The position numbers were made by a program, and so were the translations under genes. From assembly GCA_963723235.1 (NCBI GenBank), contig CAVRPV010000013.1:1-64000 (forward strand): a stretch of DNA of 64,000 nucleotides. Direction: 5' to 3'. Below, piece after piece: positions 39,230-46,893 of this stretch (the first letter of the stretch is position 1; every line of letters starts with the position of its first letter). The stretch is from CAIRTM01 sp963723235 (GTDB lineage: Bacteria > Desulfobacterota > WTBG01 > CAIYCZ01 > CAIRTM01). The notes below the pieces were generated by a model. That model saw nothing but the letters and a program-made list of their open reading frames with translations, was not told the origin of the DNA and did not search any database.

Positions 39230-39431
39230 GGTACACCTCGATAATTGCCTCCGGGCACATCAGCGCGCAGGTTGCACATCCTGTACACGGCGCTTCCGGG
39301 ATGAACTCGGCATGGCCGTAACCCTTGGCATTGAGCTTCGACGATATCCGGATAGCTCCCTTGGGGCAAAACGTCATGCAAAGATGACAGGCTTTGCATT
39401 TTTCGTAATGAATGATTATTTTTCCCTTCAT
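39222..39431 (-). CDS. 2-oxoacid:ferredoxin oxidoreductase, ferredoxin (delta) subunit
   Basis: The 69-residue protein has two 4Fe-4S sites, CKACHLCMTFCPKG and CTGCATCALMCPEA, which carry electrons out of the TPP site. It is the first gene of the operon and overlaps the alpha gene by eight bases. The SD is weak. Confidence 0.93.
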   Translation of the reverse strand: MKGKIIIHYEKCKACHLCMTFCPKGAIRISSKLNAKGYGHAEFIPEAPCTGCATCALMCPEAIIEVYRD

Positions 39432-39458
39432 AACCCAACCGAAATAATAAAATAAAAA

Positions 39459-39488
39459 ATTTTAACAACAAACAGCCGTATGCGTCAA
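39459..39488 (-). promoter_or_regulatory. Candidate sigma70 promoter of the 2-oxoacid oxidoreductase operon
   Basis: On the minus strand TTGACG (39488-39483), 18 bases, TAAAAT (39464-39459), about 28 bases from the first start codon. Confidence 0.5.
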
Positions 39489-39584
39489 CGAATATATTCA
39501 GAGTCGGGAGCTGGCCGGACTCCGGCATGGTCAACCGGCACACGGCGGGAAAATGAACAGCTGAATGGAAACCCGATACCAGGA

Positions 39585-40028
39585 CTACTGCTTTTGAAGT
39601 TCCTGCTTGACGATGGCACTGACCGAGCTTCCATCGGCGCGGCCAGCGACTTTTGGCATGCAGCATTTCATCACCGCGCCCATCTGCTGCACTCCCTGGG
39701 CCCCGCTCTCGGCAATGGCCTCACGGATCAGCGCACGCAGGGCGTCTTCGGTCAACTGCTCCGGCAGGTATGACTCAATAACCGTAATTTCAGCCAGCTC
39801 CTTTGCTGTCAGATCAGGGCGGCCGCCTTTTTCAAAAATCTCGGCTGCCTCACGGCGCTTGCGCACCATGCTTTGCATGATCTGGACCGCTGCCTGATCA
39901 TCCACGGCAAGGCCCTTTTCCTTTTCCTTGTACTGCAGCTCGGTCAGTATCATTCTCAGCGTGGAAAGCCGGGCTGCGTCCCGGGCTTTCATGGCTGTTC
40001 GCAGGTCCTGAGTTATACGGTCCTTCAT
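39585..40028 (-). CDS. yqeY: GatB/YqeY domain protein
   Basis: The 147-residue protein matches YqeY: ITQDLRTAMKARDAARLSTLRMIL at the N-terminus, then RKRREAAEIFEKGGRPDL, a conserved YLPEQL, and MGAVMK near the C-terminus. It resembles the tRNA-binding tail of the GatB amidotransferase subunit, but the free-standing protein has no firm function. It follows the small SAP/Rho-N gene by 21 bases and is probably co-transcribed from the promoter at 40428. Confidence 0.9.
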   Translation of the reverse strand: MKDRITQDLRTAMKARDAARLSTLRMILTELQYKEKEKGLAVDDQAAVQIMQSMVRKRREAAEIFEKGGRPDLTAKELAEITVIESYLPEQLTEDALRALIREAIAESGAQGVQQMGAVMKCCMPKVAGRADGSSVSAIVKQELQKQ

Positions 40029-40049
40029 AACAGAATCTCTCGAATGGCC

Positions 40050-40376
40050 CTATTTCTTTGGCTTTTTGCCGGCCAGCATACGGGTTTGGCGTTTAAGCCT
40101 CTTCAATGTTTTGCGAACAGCCGCAACCTTCTTGCGATCCTTTTCCTCAAGGGCACTGTCACGCTGTTTCAGCGTTTGCCGAATCTGTTGCTTAACGCAT
40201 GCAATTGACTTCTCATCCTTGTTGACCACAAAAAGAGGTTCTCCGCGGGCTTCGAGAATTGCAACAACCAACTCCTCTTTTTTCATTCCCGACGTGCCAA
40301 TAATCTGCTCATACTCCTTGGCGATTTCGCGCAACTTGATTGCGGTCAGCTTTTCTAATTCATCGCGACTGCTCAT
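40050..40376 (-). CDS. Small SAP/Rho N-terminal domain-like protein
   Basis: The 108-residue protein opens with a helix-extended loop-helix of the Rho N-terminal/SAP type (LEKLTAIKLREIAKEYEQI, then GMKKEELVVAILEA), a nucleic-acid-binding fold. A very basic helical C-terminus follows (KRLKRQTRMLAGKKPKK). A role in binding RNA or DNA is inferred. The start at 40376 is preferred because GGAGGA lies upstream; a reading frame extending to 40457 runs through the promoter and is not credible. Confidence 0.72.
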   Translation of the reverse strand: MSSRDELEKLTAIKLREIAKEYEQIIGTSGMKKEELVVAILEARGEPLFVVNKDEKSIACVKQQIRQTLKQRDSALEEKDRKKVAAVRKTLKRLKRQTRMLAGKKPKK

Positions 40377-40427
40377 GGTATAGATTCCTCCAATGTGAAA
40401 AAAATTATCTGTACAATATAAGCTAAA

Positions 40428-40457
40428 ATTATAAAACAAATCCTTATAAAATGTCAA
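40428..40457 (-). promoter_or_regulatory. Strong sigma70 promoter of the SAP/Rho-N gene and yqeY
   Basis: On the minus strand a perfect TTGACA (40457-40452), 18 bases, and a perfect TATAAT (40433-40428), 51 bases before the start codon. Confidence 0.8.
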
Positions 40458-40627
40458 GCATAAGGGCAGCGTGCTGTGTGTTTTTATTCAAACATCACAC
40501 ATCTTTTCCGCAGAAAACCAGCCAACTCCATGTTTTTTGTTAATGTACTGCCATAAACATGGCAGCAAGCTTGAGAAATAAGACAAAAAACGCTACACTC
40601 TCATTGAGAACAGATAAAGGAGCCAAC

Positions 40628-41110
40628 ATGCTGTGGCACAGAGACACCAAGGATATACGGAAGCTTGAAGCTGAGATCAGAGAGCTTCAAAAGCATATCA
40701 AGCAGCTTGAGAGTCAAAACCGTCAACTGAGCGGGCAGGTCACAATATTCAAAGCTGCCAGAGACTTTATGAACCTGCTGTTTTACAGGATACCCGCATG
40801 CGTGCTTATCACGAATGACAGGGGCCGCATTATGAAGGCCAGCCAGCGAATGCAGGACCTGATCGAATTCCCGGAGTCAGCACTCGTGGGCAAATATACC
40901 GTTGAAATCTCAGCCCGGGTCGCTGATCTGATCAAAACAGAGGAAGAAGCTTTAGAGCGCAAAGCACACAAGGAAGATATTACCAATTTTGAGAGTTGTC
41001 TGCTGCACCGGGACGGAAGGGAGGTGCCGATTTCTTCTGATATAACATTTGTGCATGATGAAACCGGCAAGCCCGTGGGCGCTGTTGCCGTGGTTCGTCC
41101 ACGCGTCTGA
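40628..41110 (+). CDS. Coiled-coil plus PAS domain protein without output domain
   Basis: The 160-residue protein begins with a predicted coiled coil (about residues 10-40, KLEAEIRELQKHIKQLESQN). It continues with one PAS domain (FYRIPACVLITNDRGRIMKASQRMQDLIEF ... GREVPISSDITFVHDETGKPVGAVAVVR). No kinase, cyclase or DNA-binding part follows, so it may sense a ligand and act on another protein. Met at 40628 follows AAAGGAG and fits best; the frame is open upstream to 40559. Confidence 0.82.
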   Translation: MLWHRDTKDIRKLEAEIRELQKHIKQLESQNRQLSGQVTIFKAARDFMNLLFYRIPACVLITNDRGRIMKASQRMQDLIEFPESALVGKYTVEISARVADLIKTEEEALERKAHKEDITNFESCLLHRDGREVPISSDITFVHDETGKPVGAVAVVRPRV

Positions 41111-41174
41111 ACTTTTCCCCGCCAACCGACAGCTGCCACCCCGCCTAACAATTCCCGGGCAGACAAATGACTTT

Positions 41175-41209
41175 CAAGGGCAGGGCCGTCATCGTCCCTG
41201 CCCTGCTTG
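41175..41209. terminator. GC-rich stem-loop between convergent PAS and HU genes
   Basis: AAGGGCAGGG pairs with CCCTGCCCTGCTT through a small bulge. There is no long T run, so it is a weak terminator candidate for either strand. Confidence 0.4.
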
Positions 41210-41330
41210 TCTGCGGAATACCACGAGCGCATGGGCTCAGGCATTACTACACTCAGGCGAAACCGGCCGCCGCACGCAGCCCCCCGCTCCATGAAAAAAC
41301 GAAACACGCAACACAACGCGGCTGGGTTCT

Positions 41331-41621
41331 TTACAAAATCGCGTCTTTGCAGGCTTTCGCGATCCGGAACTTCACGACCGTTTTAGCCTTTATTTGAATG
41401 GCCTCACCCGTGGCCGGATTGCGACCGGTGCGCGCTGCGCGCTGAACCTTCACCAGTTTGCCAAACCCGGGCAGCACAAAGGATCCCTTCTTTTTGGTCT
41501 CCTTGCAGGCCAGAGCGGCAAGCGCATCAAGCACTTCACCGGCGCTTTTCTTTGTCATGGACATTTTCTCCGCGAGCTGCGATACAACTTGTGCCTTGGT
41601 CAACGATTTTACAGTAGCCAT
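41331..41621 (-). CDS. HU-family DNA-binding protein
   Basis: The 96-residue protein has the HU/IHF fold: LTKAQVVSQLAEKM, then GSFVLPGFGKLVKVQRAARTGRNPATGEAIQI (beta-arm region with RTGRNPATGE) and KFRIAKACKDAIL. It compacts or bends DNA as a dimer. The longer N-terminus with several Thr/Lys and the KKKGSF loop is normal for delta-proteobacterial HU. SD AAAGGAG lies 6-7 bases upstream of the start. Confidence 0.93.
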   Translation of the reverse strand: MATVKSLTKAQVVSQLAEKMSMTKKSAGEVLDALAALACKETKKKGSFVLPGFGKLVKVQRAARTGRNPATGEAIQIKAKTVVKFRIAKACKDAIL

Positions 41622-41773
41622 AAGAACTCCTTTATGAAAGGTGAGTGTATGGTAGAAGCATGTAGCATACTGAAACCATGGCTGTCTACAAAATTTAATT
41701 CACCGGATACATGCTGCACTGGCCGGGTCATACGACACTGTTTGTGATGGAGTCGGAAAATGCATATTTTTCA

Positions 41774-41907
41774 GACACGCTCGTAAAAAGTTCACAGGCA
41801 AGGCCGCAGACACTGTGAGAATCCGAAGAAATGAGGCGTACTTGTTGTACACCGCAATGCCTGAGGATGAAGCGCAAAGCTGCATCCGGACTTTTTACAA
41901 GTGTGTC
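41774..41907. repeat. Palindromic intergenic repeat, diverged copy 4 (134 bp)
   Basis: The outer arms GACACGCTCGTAAAAAGT and ACTTTTTACAAGTGTGTC pair with few mismatches. They differ in sequence from the arms of copies 1-3, but the core AATGAGGCGTACT...GTACACCGCAA is the same. It sits between HU and the promoter of the retropepsin operon. The 367-base gap 41622-41988 otherwise holds only promoters. Confidence 0.75.
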
Positions 41908-41916
41908 TATTTTTAA

Positions 41917-41945
41917 TTGACACACCCCTGCCCCGAGCTTATAGT
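41917..41945 (+). promoter_or_regulatory. Sigma70 promoter of the retropepsin / 7TM / ATP-grasp operon
   Basis: TTGACA (41917-41922), 17 bases, TATAGT (41940-41945), 44 bases before the start codon. It begins ten bases after repeat copy 4. Confidence 0.8.
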
Positions 41946-41988
41946 TACCTGATTTAAAAATGATTCCAGTCAAAGGAAACACACAACA

Positions 41989-42780
41989 ATGCAAAACCAG
42001 AGCAGCTTTCTGAAAAGAACAACCCTGCTTTTGCTGGTCAGCCTGAGCGGCTGTATCTCCATTGGAAAAGCCCCTGTCACACCCCCCGCCACCCTTGCCG
42101 ATCTGAAGAGTGAACTGAGCCTGACGGCACAGCAGCTGCAGGGCGTGGTGGAGCTGCAGCACAAAGAGTTCAGCCAGCAGCAGAAGGCCCTTGCGGATCA
42201 GCTCAATACCGAACTTGTGCATATGCACGAAGCCATCAGCATGCTGGATCGCAAAATAAATAGCCTGCATACCACTACGCCGGCAACTGTCGTAATGTCT
42301 GAAGAGATGTGTCCGGCGCCGCCGGCAGGCCAGACTCCGGACGGCAAACTGCTGCTCGGCGAAGCCGAATGGCTCTGGCTGGAAACGGCCGAACAGGCCT
42401 TCCAGGCGCGGATCGATACCGGTGCAGCCACATCCTCCATCAGTGCCGGTGAAATCACCAGCTTTGAACGCAACGGTAAAGACTGGGTACGCTTTTTTAT
42501 GAGCCATCAGGGTATGGACGACCGTATTCAAATTGAAGCCCCCCTGGTGCGGTATGTGCGCGTGCGGCAGGCCTCCTCAGACGATCTTGACCGGCGTCCC
42601 GTGGTACGGCTGTCCGTGCGTGTCGGCGACCAAAACGAAAAAACCGAATTCACCCTCACTGACCGCAGCAACATGACGTTTCCCGTGCTGTTGGGACGCG
42701 ACTTCCTCAAAGACATCGCAGTGGTCGACGTTGGCCGCAAGTATATCCAAACAAAACCTCAACGTAAGGATGTACGCTAA
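41989..42780 (+). CDS. Lipoprotein with retropepsin-like (RimK-associated) aspartic protease domain
   Basis: The 263-residue protein begins with a lipobox (LLLLVSLSGC, Cys22), then a helical/coiled region (about 35-95). The C-terminal domain carries ARIDTGAATSSISA (catalytic Asp143) and FPVLLGRDFLKDIAVVD, the pattern of the pepsin-like RimK-associated family once annotated as ATP-dependent zinc protease. The lipid anchor places it in the periplasm. It starts a three-gene operon with an inactive-transglutaminase/7TM protein and an ATP-grasp ligase; this set is conserved in gamma-proteobacteria. The protease may trim a peptide product or a protein made by the ligase (inference). Confidence 0.85.
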   Translation: MQNQSSFLKRTTLLLLVSLSGCISIGKAPVTPPATLADLKSELSLTAQQLQGVVELQHKEFSQQQKALADQLNTELVHMHEAISMLDRKINSLHTTTPATVVMSEEMCPAPPAGQTPDGKLLLGEAEWLWLETAEQAFQARIDTGAATSSISAGEITSFERNGKDWVRFFMSHQGMDDRIQIEAPLVRYVRVRQASSDDLDRRPVVRLSVRVGDQNEKTEFTLTDRSNMTFPVLLGRDFLKDIAVVDVGRKYIQTKPQRKDVR

Positions 42781-42783
42781 TTA

Positions 42784-44310
42784 ATGGTTTCACGCACGTC
42801 ATTTTATCTGCTGGTTGCGCTGCTCTTCCTTGTCGGGCTGGGCATGACGTTTTACAACCACCTCGCCCTGGATGTACCCTTTACACCGGGTGAAAAACGC
42901 AAGATATGGTCCATTGAAGCCAAGGTAGAGTTCACTGCCACGGGAGGGCCGGTGATCGCTTCGTTGGCCACTGTCGAGACACAAAAAGGCTTTACCCTGC
43001 TCAACAAGACCGCATCCAGCCCCGGCTACGGCCTCTCCTTTGTCAAGCGGGACGGTATCGACCGGGCCGAATGGTCGATACGCTCCGCCACCGGCCGCCA
43101 GAGGCTCTACTATCAGGTCGATATGATGCTGGACCCTTCCGCCAGGCCTGTTGAGCCGCTCACCCCGCCGGTTATAGTAAAGGATATCTGGAAAGAGCCC
43201 TATGCCACCGCCATGACACAGATACTGGAGCGGGCCCAGGAACGCTCGGCCGATCCCTATACCCTTACCCGTGAAATCATCAAGGAGATGGAGAATCAGG
43301 CACAGAACGCCGCACTGCTCAAGGGTTACATGCCCCGCGCCGACCTGATCGCCCAACTGCTCAATAGCGCCGAGGTACCGGCCCGCGTGGTATACGCCCT
43401 TATGCTTGAAGATGGCCGTCGCCGCCAACAGCTGATCGAATATCTGCAGGTGTTCAATGGAGGGGATTACGAACTGTTTGATCACCAAACCGGCGACCAG
43501 GGTCAGCCTGCCAACCTGCTGCTGTGGGAGTACAACTCCGCCCCCCTGCTGGACGTTACCGGCGGTCGCAAATCCCGCGTCACCTTCTCGATGATTGAGC
43601 AGGAACAGCCCGTGAGCGTAGTACTGGCGAAAAAATACGAGCAGGCCGGATGGCTGAACATATCCATTCACGGTCTGCCGCTTGAGGAACAGGCTCTGTT
43701 CAAGGGGCTGCTGCTGATACCCATCGGTGTAGTGATGATGGTATTGCTGCGGGTCATCGTCGGTATCAAGACCTCCGGCACCTTCATGCCGGTACTGATC
43801 GCCATGGCATTTATTCAGACCCAGCTGATTACCGGCCTGATCGGATTCGTGCTGATTGTAGGCAGCGGTCTTATCATCCGCTCGTATCTGTCCAGGCTCA
43901 ACCTCCTGCTGGTGGCGCGCATATCTGCGGTGATCATCATGGTCATCATGATGATCGGCATCTTCTCAGCCCTGGCCTTCAAGCTGGGCCTGACCGACGG
44001 TATGAAGATCACCTTCTTCCCCATGATCATCCTCGCCTGGACTATTGAGCGCATGTCCATTCTGTGGGAAGAAGAAGGCCCAAAGGAGGTGCTCAAGCAG
44101 GGAGGCGGCTCGCTGCTGGCGGCCGTCATCGCCTACCTGGCCATGGATAACGAACTGATCCGCCATCTTACCTTCAACTTCCTCGGCCTGCAGCTGGTCC
44201 TGATGGCCACCGTGCTGCTTCTGGGCAGCTACACCGGCTACAGGCTGAGCGAACTCAAACGCTTCAAGCCGCTGGTTGACGAGCTGAACACCAACAGGGA
44301 CGGACTCTGA
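42784..44310 (+). CDS. Inactive transglutaminase fused to seven-TM domain (UUP1-family membrane protein)
   Basis: The 508-residue protein has an N-terminal membrane anchor (FYLLVALLFLVGLGM). A periplasmic part of about 270 residues follows, resembling transglutaminase but with no Cys-His-Asp triad that I can see. About seven membrane helices come after residue 305 (LLLIPIGVVMMVLLRVIVG, MPVLIAMAFIQTQLITG, IGFVLIVGSGLIIR, and others). Such proteins always sit with the ATP-grasp gene downstream and a retropepsin upstream, as here. The start overlaps the end of the preceding gene's vicinity by only a three-base gap, so coupling is likely. Confidence 0.85.
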   Translation: MVSRTSFYLLVALLFLVGLGMTFYNHLALDVPFTPGEKRKIWSIEAKVEFTATGGPVIASLATVETQKGFTLLNKTASSPGYGLSFVKRDGIDRAEWSIRSATGRQRLYYQVDMMLDPSARPVEPLTPPVIVKDIWKEPYATAMTQILERAQERSADPYTLTREIIKEMENQAQNAALLKGYMPRADLIAQLLNSAEVPARVVYALMLEDGRRRQQLIEYLQVFNGGDYELFDHQTGDQGQPANLLLWEYNSAPLLDVTGGRKSRVTFSMIEQEQPVSVVLAKKYEQAGWLNISIHGLPLEEQALFKGLLLIPIGVVMMVLLRVIVGIKTSGTFMPVLIAMAFIQTQLITGLIGFVLIVGSGLIIRSYLSRLNLLLVARISAVIIMVIMMIGIFSALAFKLGLTDGMKITFFPMIILAWTIERMSILWEEEGPKEVLKQGGGSLLAAVIAYLAMDNELIRHLTFNFLGLQLVLMATVLLLGSYTGYRLSELKRFKPLVDELNTNRDGL

Positions 44311-44311
44311 G

Positions 44312-45277
44312 ATGCAGCCCTGGAAAGCCTATACCTGGCCCTGGAGTTTATCGCGGGCGGGTATACTCGGCATGAACAAGCGCAACCACGCCTACATCAG
44401 CCGCTACAATCCGCGCAGGCTCTATCCGCTGGTGGACGACAAGCTCAAGACCAAACGGATCGCCCTGGCTGCAGGGGTGGCCGTTCCCGAGCTCATCGGC
44501 ACCATCCGCGAGCAGCACGAAGTAAGCCGGTTCGCAGATATGGTCAGGGACTGGCCGGGCTTTTGCATCAAACCGTCACGCGGCTCCGGCGGCAAAGGGA
44601 TCGTGGTGATTGTACGCCAGCAGGATGGCGCCTATTACAAGCCCAATGGTAAACCCGAAACAGCGCAAAACCTGAAGCGCCATATATCCAACATCCTCGC
44701 AGGCCTGTATTCACTCGGCGGCAAGCCCGACACGGTGCTGATTGAAAACCTCATCAGTTTTGATACCGTGTTCGAAGGTTATTCCTTCGAAGGAGTTCCC
44801 GACACCCGCGTCATCATCTTCAAAGGCTTCCCTGTTATGGCCATGATGCGCCTGTCGACCACCGCCTCCAACGGCAAGGCCAACCTGCATCAGGGCGCTG
44901 TGGGGGTGGGCCTGTGTCTGCGCACCGGCCGGGCCCTGCGCGCAGTGCAGTTCAACCGTCCTCTGCGCCATCATCCGGACACCGGCCTGGATCTGCATGA
45001 GCTCACAGTGCCCCACTGGGACACACTGCTGAGCCTGGCCTCCTCCTGCTATGAAATGTCCGGGCTGGGCTATATCGGTACCGACATGGTCCTTGACAGG
45101 CTGCGGGGCCCTTTGCTGCTGGAACTCAATGCCCGGCCGGGACTCTCTATCCAGATTGCCAACGGCCGCGGCCTGCTGTCCAATCTCAGAATCGTGGAGC
45201 AGCTGGAAGAAAGAAACATGAACGTAGCCCAGCGCGCCGAGTTTGCGAAACAACACTTCGGCGTCTTTGAAAAATAA
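44312..45277 (+). CDS. ATP-grasp ligase, alpha-L-glutamate ligase-like
   Basis: The 321-residue protein has an ATP-grasp fold: KTKRIALAAGVAVPELIG, the phosphate-binding FCIKPSRGSGGKGIVVI, a loop with ENLISFDTVFEGYSFEG, and the metal site DMVLDRLRGPLLLELNARPGLSIQIANG. This is the RimK-related branch that ligates amino acids or sugars to acceptors. It is one base from the upstream gene, so it is co-transcribed with it. The whole trio is predicted to make and cut a peptide-modified envelope component; neither substrate nor product is established by the sequence. Confidence 0.88.
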   Translation: MQPWKAYTWPWSLSRAGILGMNKRNHAYISRYNPRRLYPLVDDKLKTKRIALAAGVAVPELIGTIREQHEVSRFADMVRDWPGFCIKPSRGSGGKGIVVIVRQQDGAYYKPNGKPETAQNLKRHISNILAGLYSLGGKPDTVLIENLISFDTVFEGYSFEGVPDTRVIIFKGFPVMAMMRLSTTASNGKANLHQGAVGVGLCLRTGRALRAVQFNRPLRHHPDTGLDLHELTVPHWDTLLSLASSCYEMSGLGYIGTDMVLDRLRGPLLLELNARPGLSIQIANGRGLLSNLRIVEQLEERNMNVAQRAEFAKQHFGVFEK

Positions 45278-45322
45278 CCTGCGGTTGCCGGGACTGTCCG
45301 GCGTCGAGCCTCAAAAATCATG

Positions 45323-45351
45323 TTGCAATACATGCAATGCGCTGTTATATG
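45323..45351 (+). promoter_or_regulatory. Candidate promoter of the first propeller gene
   Basis: TTGCAA (45323-45328), 17 bases, TATATG (45346-45351). The same TTGCAA element precedes the second propeller gene. Confidence 0.6.
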
Positions 45352-45409
45352 CTTGCTTATAAAATAAAAAAAAGTTCCAAACAGATTTAATTTTAATTGA
45401 GGAGGAGCC

Positions 45410-46681
45410 ATGGAAAAGAAACTGTTGCAAATTTTTGCTGTGCTCGCGGCCATGCTGTTTCTGGCCGCACCCCTGTGTGCCAGGCCCTGGGGCATCGTGG
45501 CCACGCAAGCCGACTACTATGCGGACAATGAATCCGATAATGCATCGATCCACGCCATCGACCTCGGAGAGGTTCCTCCCGTGGTTTACGGCCCATTCCT
45601 GTCGGGTAAACTGACTGCCAACAGGTATGACTTCGTCCTTGATATCGCCATGGTGCCCGGCAACCTGAAGGCCTTGATTTCAACATTCATAAATAAAAAG
45701 GTGCACGTGGTGAGCCTGCTGGACCCCACCAACCCGGTACTTCAAGGATCCTTCACGCTTCCTTTCCCGGCTGAAGACATCGCCATCAGCAACAACAAAA
45801 AGCTTGCCCTGGTAACCGATGGCGGCGACTCATCCTGGTTGCCATCATTGACCTTCAAAAGGTTACCGTGACTACGTTCGACCTCGGTGCAGGACGCTTT
45901 GCCCAGGCGGTAGCCGTAGGCCGCAACAATGTTGCAATATTTGCCGATTCCAGCAACGGCGCAATCCACTACGGCAAAATCAACAAGGCAAAAAACGGGG
46001 TTGAGTCCATAGGGACCATAGCCCTGTGCGACGAGGGCCAATACGACAATGCGACCAACTGTGCAGGCGCCTATCGGCCAGCCGATTAACGTGGCAATCT
46101 CCCCCGACGGCAAGACCGCGCTTGTAGCGCCCGCCTGGGGCGGAGCAGTATTTGTGCTCGAAATCAAGAAAAACGGCACTGTAGTGCCGGGCGACCCCTT
46201 TATTCTTACCGGCCTGCCCGGCGGTGAGCTTGACATGATGAACTCAACCGGCGGCCAGCAGAGCATCGCCTTTCAGGACAGCAAAACGGCCTATGTCTTA
46301 AGCCATCGCTGGGCACTGCCCGGAAGCGGAAGCACGGCTGTTGCCCAGCCAATGCAGGCGGGAACCCCTGACGCGGACGGTTTAAGACCCGACCAGTTGT
46401 GCCAGATCAACATCAAGGGGCCGGGCAGGGCCGAATTCGTGGCAGCGCGCTACACGCTCCTGAACAGCTGCTCTGGTTTGCTCTACGGTGTCGACACTTT
46501 GGACATCTACAAAAACACCGCCCTGGTCGGCAATGATGCCGCCGATTCATTGGGAATCGGCATCCCGTACGAGACCCCCTATTACAACAATGTCGTCTAC
46601 ATAGACCTTAAGACCGGCATTCTCACGCCGATCGAACTCAACAACTACGGTATAGGCACCGGTGTTGCCATCAAGCCGTAA
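45410..46681 (+). CDS. Exported beta-propeller protein, paralog 1 (two frameshifts)
   Basis: The reconstruction is about 423 residues. The signal peptide ends at APLCA, followed by RPWGIVATQ. LVIVD/YncE-like repeats follow: PPVVYGPFLSG, LDPTNPVLQGSFTLP, AEDIAISNNKKLALVTDGG. It breaks at about 45836 (one base missing before VAIIDLQK) and at about 46070 (one base extra before PIGQPINV). The frames are recognised by alignment to paralog 2 at 46894. The Tyr/Asp-rich mature N-terminus (ADYYADNESDNASIHAID) is nearly the same in both. No catalytic site recognised; an extracellular binding role is inferred. SD GGAGGAG. Confidence 0.8.
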
Positions 46682-46714
46682 GGCATCTGCAACGCTAGCT
46701 ACTGTGTTTTGACC

Positions 46715-46748
46715 TCCCGCAGGGTATACGCCCTGCGGGATTTTTTTT
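46715..46748 (+). terminator. Rho-independent terminator of propeller gene 1
   Basis: TCCCGCAGGG pairs with CCCTGCGGGA around TATACG, followed by eight T. The same hairpin occurs after propeller gene 2. Confidence 0.93.
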
Positions 46749-46799
46749 ACAGGAAATGCACAACTCCCATCCAACGTAAAATATTACACAAAATTTATC

Positions 46800-46829
46800 T
46801 TGCAATTCTCATAAATATCCTGTTATATC
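46800..46829 (+). promoter_or_regulatory. Candidate promoter of the second propeller gene
   Basis: TTGCAA (46800-46805), 18 bases, TATATC (46824-46829), mirroring the promoter of paralog 1. It lies just over 60 bases before the start. Confidence 0.5.
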
Positions 46830-46893
46830 CGATACTATAAAAAGCGTTTCAACCAGTCACATTTTTATTCATTTTTTTAAAGGAGGAGATAGT

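Noticed and set aside
36859..39431. Pyruvate:ferredoxin oxidoreductase
   Set aside because: The alpha subunit has the VorB/KorA-type start and ending and a separate small ferredoxin; motifs do not favour pyruvate.
40377..40457. Longer N-terminus for the SAP/Rho-N protein
   Set aside because: The extra 27 codons run through a perfect -10/-35 promoter pair and lack an SD.
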